A stretch of 64,000 nt of DNA, from contig CAMRHE010000011.1 in the NCBI GenBank assembly GCA_947044405.1, positions 8,620,001 through 8,684,000 on the forward strand, in the 5' to 3' direction. Within the stretch, counting starts at the first letter, position 1; every line of letters starts with the position of its first letter. This document shows positions 32,800 through 47,264 of the stretch, piece by piece. The DNA comes from Leptodactylus fallax. Its lineage: Eukaryota; Chordata; Amphibia; Anura; Leptodactylidae. Below the pieces are notes generated by a model that saw nothing but the letters and a program-made list of their open reading frames with translations, was not told where the DNA came from and did not search any database. Made by a program: the position numbers and the translations under genes.

Positions 32800-34436
32800 A
32801 TGCCCCAGGTATTTCCTAATTAAAAAAGAAGAACACAAGGGAAAAAAAAATTATAGGGGTTCCAATACCTGTGACCCCCAGGATCAGCCATTTGAATGAA
32901 CCATGGTACCTGTGTAAGTGCCGTGACCCCTTCTCAGTTTACATAGTGTCATTCATTTCATAGCGGCCATGTAATGAAACTACAGCCTCGTCCTATACAC
33001 ATCTATGTGATAAAACTGTAATTACATTACACGGTCACTATAAACAGACACCGTGTGTTATAAACAGGCGCCATAGCCCCTTCATACAGCTGATCAGTGG
33101 GGAATCTCTTATCTCTTATTGAAGTTTCATTCTGAGGATAGATCATCAATAAAAATGAGCTGGAAAACGTCTTAAGGCTAAGGCCCTATGTGGCGTACTA
33201 CAGCAAAAAAGAGCTGCAGGAAAAACCGGGGAGGCGACACATCGCGGTTCTTCCTGCAGCACTTTGCACAGAATGTTTGCAGAGGTTTCCTCTGTGGACT
33301 TTCTGCTTCAATTATATCTATAGGGAAACCGCTGGCATTTCCGTAGGTATAATTGACATTCTGTGATTTCCAAAACTGCGACTGTTTTGGAAATCGCAGC
33401 GTATCCGCTGTGCATATTTTACTGCAAAGTGGGGATGGGATGGGGCCCCATGTGGCGAAAACCCACAGAAAAAAAATGTGTCATTATAGCAAATCCCATC
33501 CAAACATTGCGGAAAAATACGTGCAGCAGACGCACTGCGATTTCCAAAACCGCAACAGAAATTGCAGCATGTCAATTATACCTATGGAAATACTGGAGGT
33601 TTCCATATATAGGTGTATTGAAAACAGAAAGTCCACAGGGGAAACCTCTGCGAACCTTCTGTGAAAAGCGCTGAAGGAAAAACCACAATGTTACCGCCAC
33701 GGATTACCCTGCAGCGCTTTTTTTGCTGCAGCCCTGTACATGGAGCCTTAGTCTTAATATAGCCCAAGTGCCACTTTAATTAAATTAATTGCCCCCTCAT
33801 ATTATGTCCCTGATTCCCCTTGACATAAATACTGCACTTCTAATGGCCCCTTATATCAATGACCACCCCATTATGTTCATAATGCCTCAATATAAATGAT
33901 GCCCCCTAAAGGCCCCTTATATAAATAACCTCCCACCTTGTATTCATAATACCCCGTAATAACCCTTATATAAATGACCCCCCATCGTCATAATGGCCCC
34001 AATGAATCCTCCCTTATAGTTATATTTCCTCCTCCTAACCACCCCTTATACTATTAATATACCCACAAAAAAAAAAGTCATAGTCACCTACCTGCGATCC
34101 TGATGAACGGAGCCGCCGCCTCCTTTTGCGCTGGGTCCACGCACAAGACGTCTGTGTCTGAGTGCAGGCGGCGTGATGTTGTGCCGTCATTGCGCCACCT
34201 GTGCTGAGAAGAAGACATCTGTCTGTGGTCTCGGGGTCTTGTAAACCGCAGGCCTGAAGTGGCTTGTGGTTTACAAGACAGTTAAGCACCAGGAAGCATT
34301 GTAACTAGATCAGTGTCTGCATACTCCGATCTAGTTAGACATAAAGGAAGTATTAATGGCGGCCCTGGGGTGGGCCCCAAAGTGTCAGCGGGCCCGGGGC
34401 AGCTGTCCCCTCTGCCCCCCGCTAGCTATGCCTCTG
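32800..34436. mobile_element. hAT-C relative inserted in LINE a
   Basis: 32800-33085 matches hAT-C 6285-6585 (ataatgccccaggt, gtacctgtgtaag, catagtgtcattcat, cacggtcactataaacaga). 34075-34280 resembles 7455-7680. The right end is ctagctatgcctctg at 34436. The expected left end is not present, so this copy is 5'-incomplete or rearranged, and I find no 8-bp duplication. It contains the palindromic segment at 33173. Confidence 0.75.
33173..33755. repeat. Long imperfect palindrome (MITE-like)
   Basis: Starts ctaaggccctatgt and ends in the inverse, acatggagccttag. Inner words pair across the centre, for example tttccaaaactgcgactg and ccaaaaccgc, agaggtttcctctgtggact and agtccacaggggaaacct. The word tcttaa lies next to both ends. 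It is related to 12674-12930. Confidence 0.75.
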
Positions 34437-35170
34437 ATACTAATGCCAGAATTCTCACTAACAAGATGGAGGAACTAGAAGTAATAATGTTGGAAGAAAA
34501 ATATAACATAATGGGCATAAATGAGACATGGCTGGATTCTAGCAATGACTGGGCTGTAAATATACAGGGGTACAATATGTTTACTAAGGAGTGTACCAAT
34601 AGGAAAGGGGGAGGGGTTTGATTCTATGTAACATCCTGCCTTAAGCCAGTCCTGCGTGAGGACATCTGGGAGGAAAATGAATATGTTAAGTCTTTATGGG
34701 TGGAAATTATAGGAACAAAGGATAATAAAATACTGATAGGGGTTTGTTATAAATCCCCAAATATAATGGAAGTGGAAGAAGCAGAAAATATACTAATAAA
34801 ACAAATAGATGAGGCCGCAAAGCATAATAAAGTCATTATTATGGGGGATTTCAACTACCCAGATATCAACTAGGAGGCAGAAACCTCCAGGTCCAAACAA
34901 AGGGAACAGGTTTTTGTCAGTAATAAAAGACAATTGCCTATTACGACTAGTGCAGGATCCAACAAGAGGCGAGGTACTTTTAGACCTAATTTTAACAAAT
35001 GAACCTGACACATTGTCAAAAGTGGAGGTTGGGGGTCATCTAGGTAATAGTGACCACAACATAATAAGTTTTCTTATACACATTAAAAAGATGTTCAGTA
35101 GAGGAGGTACGAAAACACTAAACTTCAGGAAGGCCAATATTTACCAACTGAGAGAAGAACTTAGAAAGTT
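34437..35170 (+). pseudogene. LINE ORF2 endonuclease (APE-type) remnant
   Basis: In frame from ATG 34466: MGINETWLDSS, NIQGYN and NRKGGGV, then a stop (34619-34621), then GVCYKSP and MGDFNYPDI, then another stop. After a frameshift near 34900 the adjacent frame carries LVQDPTRG, LLDLILTNE and GNSDHNIISF. The ETW, GDFNYPD and SDHN motifs are those of the apurinic endonuclease-like domain that nicks target DNA in CR1/L2 and related LINEs. At least two stops and one frameshift are present. Confidence 0.88.
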
Positions 35171-35381
35171 CTTTGGGCTGTCCCTTCATATATTTGCACA
35201 TTGTTATCAGGTCTCCCCATAGACGTCTTTATTCTAAACTGAATAACCCCAACTTTGTTAATCTATCGTTTTACTCCAATTTACCCATTCCCCTAATAAT
35301 TTTGGTCACCCTTCTCTGCAATCTCTCTAGTTCGATTATGTTCTTCTTGTATACTGGGGCCCAGTATTGTGCACAATAGTC

Positions 35382-37021
<1,640 letters not shown>

Positions 37022-37882
37022 TGTGTGGCCATACCAGTGATTTGTATAGAAGCATAACTATAATTTTATTTGCCTTGGTGGCAGCTGCCTGGCACTGGTC
37101 ACTAAAGGTTAGCTTGCTGTCCACCAAAATCCCCAAGTCTTTTTGAGTGGCCGTCTTACCTAGTAATTTAAGTACATAATCATAAATTTTATTTTGTCGA
37201 CCAAAATTCATAATCTTACATTTGTCAACATTAAACTTAATTTGCCAAGTCTCCGCCCATGCTTCCAGCTTCCTTAGATCCACCTGTAATATTCTACTAT
37301 CCTCCGCATTTTTGATTACCTTACAGAGTTTAGTATCATCTGCAAATATGGACACCCTGCTCTATAAACCCTCTACCAGGTTATTAATAAAGATATTAAA
37401 CAGGAGAGGACCCAATAATGAACCTGTGGCACTCCACTGGTGACTTTGACCCAGTCTGAGTATTTACCATTGACAAGCACCCTCTGTTTCCTATCAATGA
37501 GCCAGTTGCGAACCCAAATGGATATGTTTTCCCCAAGTCCCAACATTCTCATTTTGCATACCAACCTTTTATGTGGTACAGTATCAAAAGCCTTTGAAAA
37601 GTTCAGATATACATCTACCGCTTGTCCAGTCTAGAACTGACCTCTTCATAGAAGCTGATCAGATTATTTTGGCAGGACTGATTCCTCATAAACCCATGCT
37701 AATTTGGCATTATAAGATTATTTACATTGAGATACTACAGGATAGCATCTCTTGGAAAACCATCAAATATCTTACCCATCACAGAGGACAAACTTACTGG
37801 CCTCTAGTTTCCAGGCTCACTTTTAGACCCCTTTTTGAAAATTGGCACCCCATTTGCTATGCGCCAATCATGTGGAACAGAC

Positions 37883-38191
37883 CCAGTCATTACTGAGGGA
37901 AATGGGGTACAGGGCAGCACTCGACTCTGAAAGAAACAAAATAAATTCGGGTGCACGATCACTAGGGAACTGACCAACTCCCAAGTGGAAACCATGTGTG
38001 ATTGACATAATACTGCTGTGTACACTAGTATACATGGTGCTTTACTTTGTAAATATTGATATTGTATTATTCCCCCTCCCTCTTCTTTTCTGTCACCCTT
38101 TTAACCTGATGAAGGGACAAGTCCCCGAAACGTTAACGTTGTGAATAAACACTTTTTGCAGAGAAAAAAATGGAGTGCCAGTCACTACTGA
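37883..38191 (+). mobile_element. 281-bp retro-insert with hammerhead-ribozyme-like core
   Basis: The insert 37897-38177 is flanked by ccagtcattactga (37883-37896) and ccagtcactactga (38178-38191), matching at 13 of 14. A long duplication of this kind suggests retrotransposition. The undisturbed site is seen in LINE b at 63630 (caatcattactgaatcc). It contains aataaacactttttg near its right end and an A run. The core is listed separately. The family is not identified; a PLE or retrozyme-type origin is inference. Confidence 0.75.
38106..38140 (+). ncRNA. Hammerhead-ribozyme-like core
   Basis: ctgatga (38106-38112) is followed by agggacaagtcccc, which can form a GGGAC/GTCCC or GGGA/TCCC stem II, then gaaa (38127-38130) and cgttaacgtt as a short stem III. 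CUGAUGA and GAAA are the two invariant strands of hammerhead ribozymes. Pairing for stem I between ttttaac (38100-38105) and gtgaataa (38141-38148) is weak, and the pair next to CUGAUGA is A with C. Self-cleavage is therefore uncertain. Confidence 0.6.
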
Positions 38192-38757
38192 ATCCTTAAA
38201 TATTAGATATAAGGGTCTATTTATCACCAAGTATAATTCCCTCAGAACTCTGGGGTGTATGCTATCTGGACCTGGCGATTTCTCTATTTTAGTGTTTTGA
38301 ATGCGGTGCCACACTTCCTCCTGGTTTAAACAGGTGACATTTAATTCAGAGTTAGCATTACCCCTAATTGTGTTGCTGGCTATTGGATTCTGTTGTGTAA
38401 AGACTGTAGAGAAGAAGACATTTAAGAGTTTTTGCTTTTTCCCCATCCTCCTCCACCATTACACCCAGAATATTTTTGAGAGGACCCACATTGTCAGTTT
38501 TTATTTTCTTATTTTTTATGTAATTGAAGAATAATTTTGGATTATTTTTACTTTTCTTGGCAATTATTCTCTCAGTCTCGATCTTTGCCTCCTTTATTTT
38601 TCTTTTACATAATTTATTTTTCTCTTTATAGTTTTTTAATCCTGTCACTTCTTTCTTGTTTTAGTATTTTAAAAGCTTCCTTTTTATCCCTCATTACACT
38701 CCTTACCGTTTTAGTTGGCCATATTTTGCTTGTGTTCCCTTCACTATGAGGACATTA

Positions 38758-38958
38758 TCCCAGGTTATGCTGCTAATAATCTTTTTACTTCTAGGCCAGT
38801 GACAGTGACAAGGGGACATCCTCTTTGTCTGGAAGAGAGAAAGTTTCACCAGACTATGAAACTCACTGTCCCAGGAAGTGGTGATAGTGGATTCATTGAA
38901 CAAGTTCAAAGAGGACTTGGATGTCTTTCTCAAACAGAACAATATTACGGGTTATAGG
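38758..38958 (+). pseudogene. LINE ORF2 C-terminal remnant
   Basis: Plus-strand reading NNLFTSRPVT, HPLCLEERKFHQT and SGFIEQVQRGLGC corresponds to the C-terminal tail that follows the RT in CR1/L2-type ORF2. The other copy has DNLFILRPVT and HPLLLEEKRF. It continues the plus-strand order after the inverted block and is cut by hAT-Z. Confidence 0.78.
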
Positions 38959-39879
38959 TAGAGATGAGCGAATTTTTTAAAAAATTCAATTCAGCTGCTT
39001 CGCCAAATTTTCCAAACCGATTTGATTCAATCCAAATTAATTTGCGGTGAATCGCGTTAAAAAAACAGCTATTTCCTGTATAGTGGTGTAGAACACAGTG
39101 CCTTGCAGTAACACACATAGGGAGTCTGCTGTGGTAGTGAAACAATACTGTGAGTCAGTATAACATGCACATGACAGGCGTCGCTCTTAGAACCACTTCA
39201 CACTTCACTTATCTGGCCAGTTAGGGGGCCAAAACTGACCAACTAACTAAAGTGTGAACTCAGCCTTACAGGTTGATGTTAGTGCCAGGTATAAAGAACT
39301 GTGCAGAGGCCCAAGATCCTACTGTAGCGTGAAAGAGCGCACACCTTTTACACCATCTGCTGATTCCACATAGATGTCTACAGAACCTGCTCTATTTAAC
39401 GTTTATACAAGTAGAGCCCCCTGACAGAGTAGAGAGGGTTTCAGCAGTAAGTTTGTGTTACTGATTATTTTGCCCTTCCTCTGATCAATAACCCTCCAAA
39501 AAAACGTATCCTGTCAGTTGAGCATCCGCCTTCACTCGGTCAGGATTTGGTCAGTAATCCATCAGTATTGATGATGCCAAAAAAAAAAAAAAAACAGGAT
39601 TGGATCCAAAACAGAGATGACATGTGAATGGAATATTTGCATGTCTTCTGTGTTTTGTACCCACTCCTCCTTTTGGCTACCAAATCATAAGCCCATTCTG
39701 ATGGGACCATACAGGGCTTACAGCTGCTACACAGACAGGATCCGTTGTGTGTCTCATTTTTCCTTCCTTCTGACAGATCAGAAGAAGGGTCAAATAAATG
39801 ATGATGTCAACTGGGCCAAAAAGGCAAAATAGTGGCCCAGTCATGGAGTGGGGAGGGTGGGAACAGCATGTGAAGTGAC

Positions 39880-40150
39880 ATAGTGTTGAGGTAGCAGCAG
39901 CATGATGAGGTTACAGAGTGGCAAGGTGACATAATGTGGAGGTGGCAGCAGCATGAGGAGGCCACACAGTGGCATGGTGACATAATGTGGAGGTGGCATC
40001 AGCATGAGGAGGCCACAGAGTGGCAAGGTGACATAATGCGGAGGTGGCAGCAGCATGAGGAGGCCACAGAGTGGCAAGGTGACATAATGTGGAGGTGGCA
40101 GCAGCATGAGGAGGCCATAGAGTGACCCGGTGACAAAGTGGGGAGGTGGG
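39880..40150. repeat. 51-bp minisatellite in hAT-Z
   Basis: About five units of gtgacataatgtggaggtgg cagcagcatgaggaggccac agagtggcaag. As 51 is divisible by 3, it gives long repetitive frames on both strands, which are not genes. Confidence 0.92.
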
Positions 40151-40312
40151 TGGCACAAACAGTACCCACTGATGATCATAGCTGTACGAAGCAGCACTTG
40201 GCCTCAGATGTGTGGCATCAGGTGGGTGGCAGCATCAGAATAGTAGCTGAGGCAAGTAGCCAGAAGAAACTGGTCTCTTTTGTCAAGGTTTGGGTGCGGC
40301 AGCATGGATGAT

Positions 40313-43300
40313 TTAATCTGATGCATCAGGCATTGGTGGGTGGAAATCCTGGCTGATCCAAGCCTGATTCATCTTGACAAAGGTCAGTCTCTCTACATTT
40401 TGGGTGGACAGGTGAGTTCTCCTTGGGGTAACTATGGCCCCTGCCACACTAAACACCTGCTCTGATGCCACACTACTAGCCGAGCAGGACAGCTTTTCCA
40501 GGGCAAACTAGGCCAGTTGCGGCCACAAATCCAGTTTGGCTGCCCAGTAGTCCAGCAGATCTTTGATGACGGGTAGCAGGGTGACTTCCAAGTATGCCAC
40601 CACCTGCTGGTTCAGGTTCTGCTCTATGTATAGCTGCTGGTGAGTAGTTATTTCACTATGCAGGTGAAGAAAGCTGCTTATCAGTGACTCTAGGCTCAGG
40701 CTGCTGCTGATGGAGCTGAAACTGCTCCTGCCCCCCCACCCCAGCCATGGTAGTGCAAGGTGAGTGCCCAGGGCCCCCCGGTCAGACCTGTGAGAGGATG
40801 GATGATGGCGCAGATAGGCAGCGGCCAACTGACTGCATAGGATGTCTCTATAGTAGCTCAGTTTGTCCACCCTCTCAGCGGGTGTAAGAAAGACCCCCAT
40901 TTTTGACTGGTAGCGAGGTACTAACATGGTGGACAGCCAATAGTCATCCTTCTGCCGAATGGTGACAATTCGGCTGTCACCACGAAAGCAAGTGAGAATG
41001 CATTAGCACAAGTGACTCGGAGGGACTCCCTGCATCCATCTCCACTGCATACTGCCACGGTGTGTCTGGGATATCTGCCTTGTCTTACTCATCTCCCTCT
41101 TGCTCTTCCGGCTGCTCCTGCTCCTCCTCTCCTGTCACCTGTGTAGAAAAACCACCCATTTCGCTATACATTGTTTGAGCTCCAATGTCCTCCTCCTCTA
41201 GTTCAGCCCCCACAGGGCTCATGTGGCCGTGAGATGTAGGTGCCACACCTCCAGTCCCCTGACCAGCCAGATTTACCAGCATCTTTTCCAGAATATGAAT
41301 CAGTGGAATGATGTTGTTCATCCCGTAGTCCTGGCGACTGACAAATAAAGTGGCCTCCTCAATGGGCACGAGCAAACGGCAGGTGTCTCGCATGAGCTGC
41401 CTCTGACTAACATTGAAGTTACACAGGGGAGTACCTCTGTTCGCTTGTATCATCAAGAAATCGTTTATGGCCTTTCTCTGTTCATACAGTCTGTCCAACA
41501 TATGGAGGGTGGAATTACAACGGGTGGAAATGTCGCATATCAGCCTATGTTGGGGGACGCCGTTCTGCTGCTGCAGCTCAAAGAGGGTGTGTTTGGCGGT
41601 GTATGAGTGGCTGAAGTGCATGCAAAGTTTCCTGGCCATTTTAGGATGTCTTGCAGATGGGTGGAAGACTTAAGGAAATGCTTGACAACCAGACTGAACA
41701 CGTGCGCCATGCAGGGCACATGGCTCAGCCCTCCTTGACTCAGCGCCGACACTATGTTCTTCCCGTTGTCGGTCACCATGGTTCTTATTTTGAGTTGTCG
41801 TGGAGAAAGCCAGGATTAAATTTCTTGATGAAGGACACGGAGCAGTTCCTTCCCTGTGTAACTCCGTTCGCCCAGGCAAATGAGGTGTAGAACAACATGA
41901 TACCACCATGCCCTGCACATTTGGTATGCTGGAGGAGCACTGTGAATTGTCCTTGCAGTGGAGGCTGAGGACACAGTGGAGGATGAAGCAAACATTGTTG
42001 CAGGACCAATGGCGTGAGAACGTGGAGGCGGAAGCGACGTCACCTGTCCAAGTTGCTGGGGTGTCTGTGCAGGAACCACATTTTACCCAGTGGGGCGTAA
42101 AGGACATATATTGTCCTTGACCGTAGTTACAGCTTCACACATCGGTGCTGTCATGCACTTTGGCAGACACTGACAGGCTCAAGGACTGGCCCACCTTCTG
42201 TTCTACATATTTGTGCAGGGCTGGTACTGCCTTTTTGGCAATGAAATGACGGCTTGGGACTCCACCTTTGCTCGGCGCAAGCCATCAGTTCTCTGAAAGG
42301 TGCAGAGTCCACCACTTGGAAAAGGAGGGACTGCAGCACCAGCAACTTAGACAGGAGCACATTCAGCTTCTGCACCGTTGGATGACTGCACTTATACTGT
42401 TGTCTCTTCGAAATCACTTCGGTGATCGATTGGAGCCACGGTTCTCCCAGACCACTTTATGATGACACTGCATATGTTGAGGCAGGGCTGTGGTGCCAAC
42501 AGTGGCACCCTGGCCATGCTTCACCTTCTGCCCACACATTCGACATATGGCCATGTTCGACTCCCCCCAGCGGCTTAACAAAAAAAGTGCCACACCGCTG
42601 AGTAGGTGAATTTACCCCCAACACTCTGTACTGACTGACTGCTACCGCCACTGCCTCAGTGAACCCCTGCACCACTGCTTTTCGGGCAGGTAGGCTCCTG
42701 TGAAACGGGTGGTCTAACCCGGGCACGTTTGGCTCCCGAGCTCCCACTGCTGCCACCCTGCTGGCTCCCGGCCACGCTACCGACTTGCTGGCTCCACCGA
42801 TTTCTCATGCGCAAACTGATGATGATGATGAAGCCTCTTTGTCTCTCGGCTCCCAATTGTGATTGGCTACATCATCATCGAGTACTATCTGCATGTCAGT
42901 GATGTTCTCTTCAATGATCTCTGAGCCAGAAGCCTGACCGCTCACAACACAACTCCCATGCCACTCTCCTCATCACTGCTAGCCCACCTACCGGAGGAAG
43001 CGGCGGATGTCTCCTCCAGCTCTTGGCTGGGCAGTAGCTGCTGACTGTCCTCTAGTAGCTCGTCCTCTCTGTATAGTGGAGCTGAGCCCACAGCATAGAG
43101 TACTTCTCTGGCTGAGGGAACAGAAAAGGACAGAGGCAGGTTGTGGACAGGTGTGGGCACAGGGCCTGCTCCCGGGCCATGCCAACTAAGGATTGTGTCT
43201 GATGACCCCACCGACTCTTGGCTGGGGGTGTCTGATGTGAAGTGGGATGAAGTGGATGACCGAGTCAACCATTCTAGAACCGCTGGATTGCTGGTCAAGA

Positions 43301-43451
43301 CACGACCGCAAGCTGACACTGGGAGCTCAGGCCTCTGGAAGTGACCCCTGCTGCCACGCCCCCTTACTCTGCTGCAACCTGTGCCTGCGCCAGAATCATT
43401 TAGGCCTGTGCCCCTCCCCTGTGCAGGGCCTGTCGCTTCTCTGTCTGACAT
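40313..43451 (-). pseudogene. hAT transposase (BED finger, hAT C-terminal dimerisation region), broken
   Basis: Segments in order: N-terminal acidic region from 43451 (AVLEWLTRSS); BED zinc finger around 42560-42440 (ICRMCGQKVKH, then LPQHMQCHH); catalytic core with VTDNGKNI and GGLSHVPCMAHV (41780-41690) and ICDISTRCNSTLHMLDRL (41540); C-terminus VVAYLE, DLLDYWAAK, then ASSVASEQVFSVAG and LSTQNVERLTFVKMN, ending TAA at 40313-40315. The tail is the hAT dimerisation signature. Frameshifts separate 42.9-42.6 kb, 42.1-41.8 kb and 41.1-40.9 kb, and an in-frame TAG lies at 40508-40510. The gene cannot make a full protein. Confidence 0.9.
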
Positions 43452-44341
43452 ACTGTTAGATCAAATAAGTAAATGAAAAGGAAATTAATACAGGGCAAAA
43501 AGGCTTGTAATTTTCTCCCTTCAACACACAATGGTTAATAAACCACTTATTTTTTCCCCACTAATAAACGCCAAGAAAAGGCTTTATAACGGATAACTGT
43601 GGAGATTAATGGATAACAATCCTTTTTTTTTTGCCACTAATGTGCAGTAAAAAGGCCTGTAATTTTTTCCCTTTAACACACAACGGCGAATTAGCTACTT
43701 CTTTTTTTCCCCACTAATAAACACCAAGAAAAGGCTTTCCAACATATAACTGCACTGCACAAGGACTACTAAGACCCCAATAATTTGAATTACACAGGTA
43801 TGATCTATTGCAAACCTGCAATGAGCAGCAGTATGATGGCAGTCAGTGCAGCAAGGTGTAGTAGGATTGTTCCTATTACCCAGGCTGCAAACTCCCCAAA
43901 TGAACCCTGTTCTGCCTTAATACTCTGTATAAATTCCTCCCTATTTTTTCCCTAGACTTCTAATGCTCTTTCCCTGAACTTCGATTGAGCAAAATATCAG
44001 TTTTCAAGTCTTTTCTACCACTTTTCCTAGTGCCTGCTGACGTTTCTTCTGCACTAAGTATACTGGAAAATGCCTGAATCCAAGATGGCAGAGGCTATTT
44101 ATAGGACTGTAACATCACAGGGCTGGCTGCTGATTGCAGCACGCATGGCATTGTGGGTGATCCCGTGTTCCCAGAGTTCCTTGCCCCATGTCCTAACATG
44201 TGCAGCAGCCATTTTAGGAAAAAATGCGATTCCTTACCACGAAGCGTGAAGAAATCCGGATTCGATGCGAATTGAATATTTCCTGAAATTCAGAACGAAT
44301 TCCACTTCGTCAGCTTTGATTTGCTCATCTCTAGTTATAGG

Positions 44342-44565
44342 TTCTAGATTTTGTTAAGGACAAGTTGATCTAGGATTTTATACTGATTGCCAGATTGGAG
44401 TCAGGAAGGAATTTTTTCCCTGAAATGGGGCAATTGGCATAAGCCTCATGGGGGTTTTTGCCTTCCTCCAGATCAACACTGTAGGGTACTGTAGGGTTAT
44501 AGGTTGGACATGATGGACTAGTGTCTTCATCCATCCTCATCTGCTATGCAACTATGTAATCATAA
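44342..44565 (+). mobile_element. LINE a 3' terminal region
   Basis: Contains gggtttttgccttcctccag atcaacactgtaggg, ggttggacatgatggactag tgtcttcatcc and ends ctatgcaactatgtaatc. These words are the familiar 3' end of CR1/L2-like LINEs in frogs and fish. LINE b has the reverse complement at 56350-56400. Confidence 0.8.
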
Positions 44566-44569
44566 ACAA

Positions 44570-47264
44570 GATAATAAACAAAACAAAGAGACACAGCTAT
44601 GGAGATCTCTGATAGAAGTCTGGCAAATATCCCAAAACAAGGTTTCTTAAGCCAAATTTCTGGCAACGAGCCATCAGAACATCCCCTTACAATCAATGCC
44701 ACTCTCATAGCAGAATTAACATAATTATACATTTGATTTATGGTTAAATTATGGTTTACTCTAAAGAACTCTATGTGGCCTAAACATCAGCGCTGTCTCC
44801 CTTCAAGGCAGCCCTTATCAACTTTTGACTCATCTACCTAAAACAATTTTTATCGACTTATTAGGATCCAAGTAATTAGGTTTTTGCATTAAGAGGACTC
44901 TCTTTGTTTTTTTGTGACAGTCCAAACTATTTGGGATGCTGTATTTATGATGTCCAACACTTATCTCTCTTTTGGGGCAGATAACTGTTGGTCCTTATAC
45001 TCACATGGCAGTATCAGCTTAGGGTTAAGTTGTCCATTCCACAATGTCATCCATTTCCTTAACAATAATAGCCCTATAATGAACAGCTGCAACTTGTTAC
45101 TACTGGCCTAAATGCTACCAAGTATGTTGCTCCTACTTCCGCTTCAGCCACCCACATTTTTATTAGTGGATAACATAGCACATGTGTTTTTTCCTAAAAT
45201 AGCCGGTCCATTAGCACTCTATCTTTTACTAGACATTTTTAAATGAGATACCACTGAGTGCTAGATATTTAAAAAAAAAAAAAAAAAAGATTTATTTAAA
45301 AAAAATTTGTCAGTTGGACACAGACTAAAGTAAGGGTGCGGTCACACTAGCATTGTGTGACTGTTCAGGGACTCCGTCCCCCATTCCACTTAAAATATGG
45401 AAACCCAGCAGACCCCATTATATGGGGTCTGCGACATTATAGTCTCTAGTCACGACTTTGTTATCCATCGTGAGATTGGGAATCATTTGCAATTTACCAA
45501 TACATTGGAATCAGATTTCACTGCTAAGTCCAGCTGTAAACGGAACAGTTTGTGGTATGGGTATGACTTGGGGAGATTGTGGTTAGGAAAATTAGACAGG
45601 GTCGAATGTAAGGGGGCCCTGGAGCATATGGTGGCTATTATTCAACCAATCTTTGCCCATAATGACTTATTGTAGCCACACTCCCACCATAGGTGTAAGA
45701 AAGAGTCTACATGCCCCCACATCTCCAACAGCAATCAGAGACATTGTTATTATTGATATTGTATTTGTGTAGAACGGTTACCATTCTGTACCACTGGCTG
45801 GTAGTTTGTAGTTAGTTTATTGCAATGTTATACATTTGGATGTGCCACAACTCTGCTTAAATATTAGTCTGAATTCAGCAGTTTTCCTTTAAACCTTTTT
45901 CCAGGCCCCAATTATTTTAGGATTTCTTATGGGTTTTGAGAGATTAAATACTTATATATAGTAAAGTTTGGTTTACGCACAGGTAATGTAGAGGAAATCA
46001 CATACTGAAATAATGTCAAATCATGTCAAGTAGACAGCCTTGTGTGGATCAAAGAAATCATCCTGGTTTGTGGGAATATCTCCTGTAATTGGAGTCAATG
46101 TGGAGAAGGATCCAGCATCTTCTATAATATTTCCCAAAAACTTTGTGCTTAAGGCTCTTTGAGTTGTGAGACATTATCTTGTTGATGGTTCATCAAGCCC
46201 TAGTAGGACTCCAAAGAATTTGTACATAGCATGTCAATTTGTTTTTTTGGCCAACACTACCACTACAGCTTTAGGTAGTCAGTTTAAAATAGAGTATTGT
46301 ATGGATCTTTTGCTTTTGTAAAAGAAATTACATGAGAGGGGTATTTACTATGACCACCTCAATGGCAAAATATAATTTCTCATTAATATACAGTATTTAT
46401 GCCAATCGAGGATTCTGCTGAGTTGAATTGATTGATATACTATTTGTGTATGTCTGTAAGATCGATCTTAGCCTGGGATTTAGCATAGAATAAGCAATCC
46501 TGCAGCCCTTATTTTGACACATATTGTTCAACAATCTTCTACACACTGCCAAAAAGAAAGCTTTAGAGAGGTATAAGGGCAACATTCATATCTTGAGCAG
46601 GTTTGCATATACCATCCAAAATATGTATGGCATTTTTTTACACCACTAGTTATCTATGCTATGGGGGCCGGCAAACTATAATAAAGTCAGTCTTAATAGC
46701 ACAGGTTTAAGGAGAGGAGGGAGGAGGTGGAGCGAGGCAGGGGTGAGGTACTGGTTTTGAGCATTTGACTCAGGATTGGAACCAGCCTAGAATCCCCAGG
46801 TTCAGCATGAAAAGAATCTCAGAGTGAGTGAAATTAAACTCCCTAGACAATACCTTATACACCTCAATATATTAGACAAATTAGACTAATTTAGAATAAT
46901 ATTTTCCTTCATTCATAAAAATTAATACATCTATGTGTATGCATACCAAATCACACAGTCACATATACATATAGTCATGAGAAAAACAAAGTAGTAGTTT
47001 TCCATGTCAGGGCATAATGAAAAAAAGAACCTAGTCATTAGAACCTCTTATAATTAGGTACATGGAACCTCAGATGAACAACAGATTCTACAGTTTCATT
47101 TATTTAACAAAAATGAAGCCAAATGGAAAAGCCAAATGTGAAAAACTAAGTACTGTACATCCCATCCATTAATAGCTTGTTTAACCACCCTTATCAGCAA
47201 TAACTTGAAGTAATCATTTTCTGTATGACTTTATCAGCCCCAATCACTTTGAAAGACCTGAGCT
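44570..47264. other. Interval without recognised genes
   Basis: 45334-45430 starts taagggtgcggtcacactag, a fragment of a MITE family also seen at 3665. A tracts lie at 45270-45290. A 92-codon frame at 45397-45675 has no family motif I recognise. No element ends found. Confidence 0.5.

Larger units (their letters stand above)
38951..44341 (-). mobile_element. hAT-Z, full-length hAT element with decayed transposase
   Basis: The element is 38959-44333 (5375 bp), from tagagatgagcgaa to the inverse, ttgctcatctcta. The direct repeat gttatagg is perfect at 38951-38958 and 44334-44341. Subterminal sequences are also partly inverted. The minus strand carries a BED-finger hAT transposase with several lesions. 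A 51-bp minisatellite lies 3' of the gene. It inserted in the 3' part of LINE a, whose sequence rejoins cleanly. Confidence 0.94.

Noticed and set aside
39841..40197. 118-codon minus-strand frame with Pro/Leu-rich repeats
   Set aside because: Produced by the 51-bp minisatellite in hAT-Z, where a length divisible by 3 keeps frames open on both strands.
45397..45675. 92-codon frame with no stop in a MITE-flanked interval
   Set aside because: No recognisable family motif; length is within chance expectation and no neighbouring coding segment supports it.
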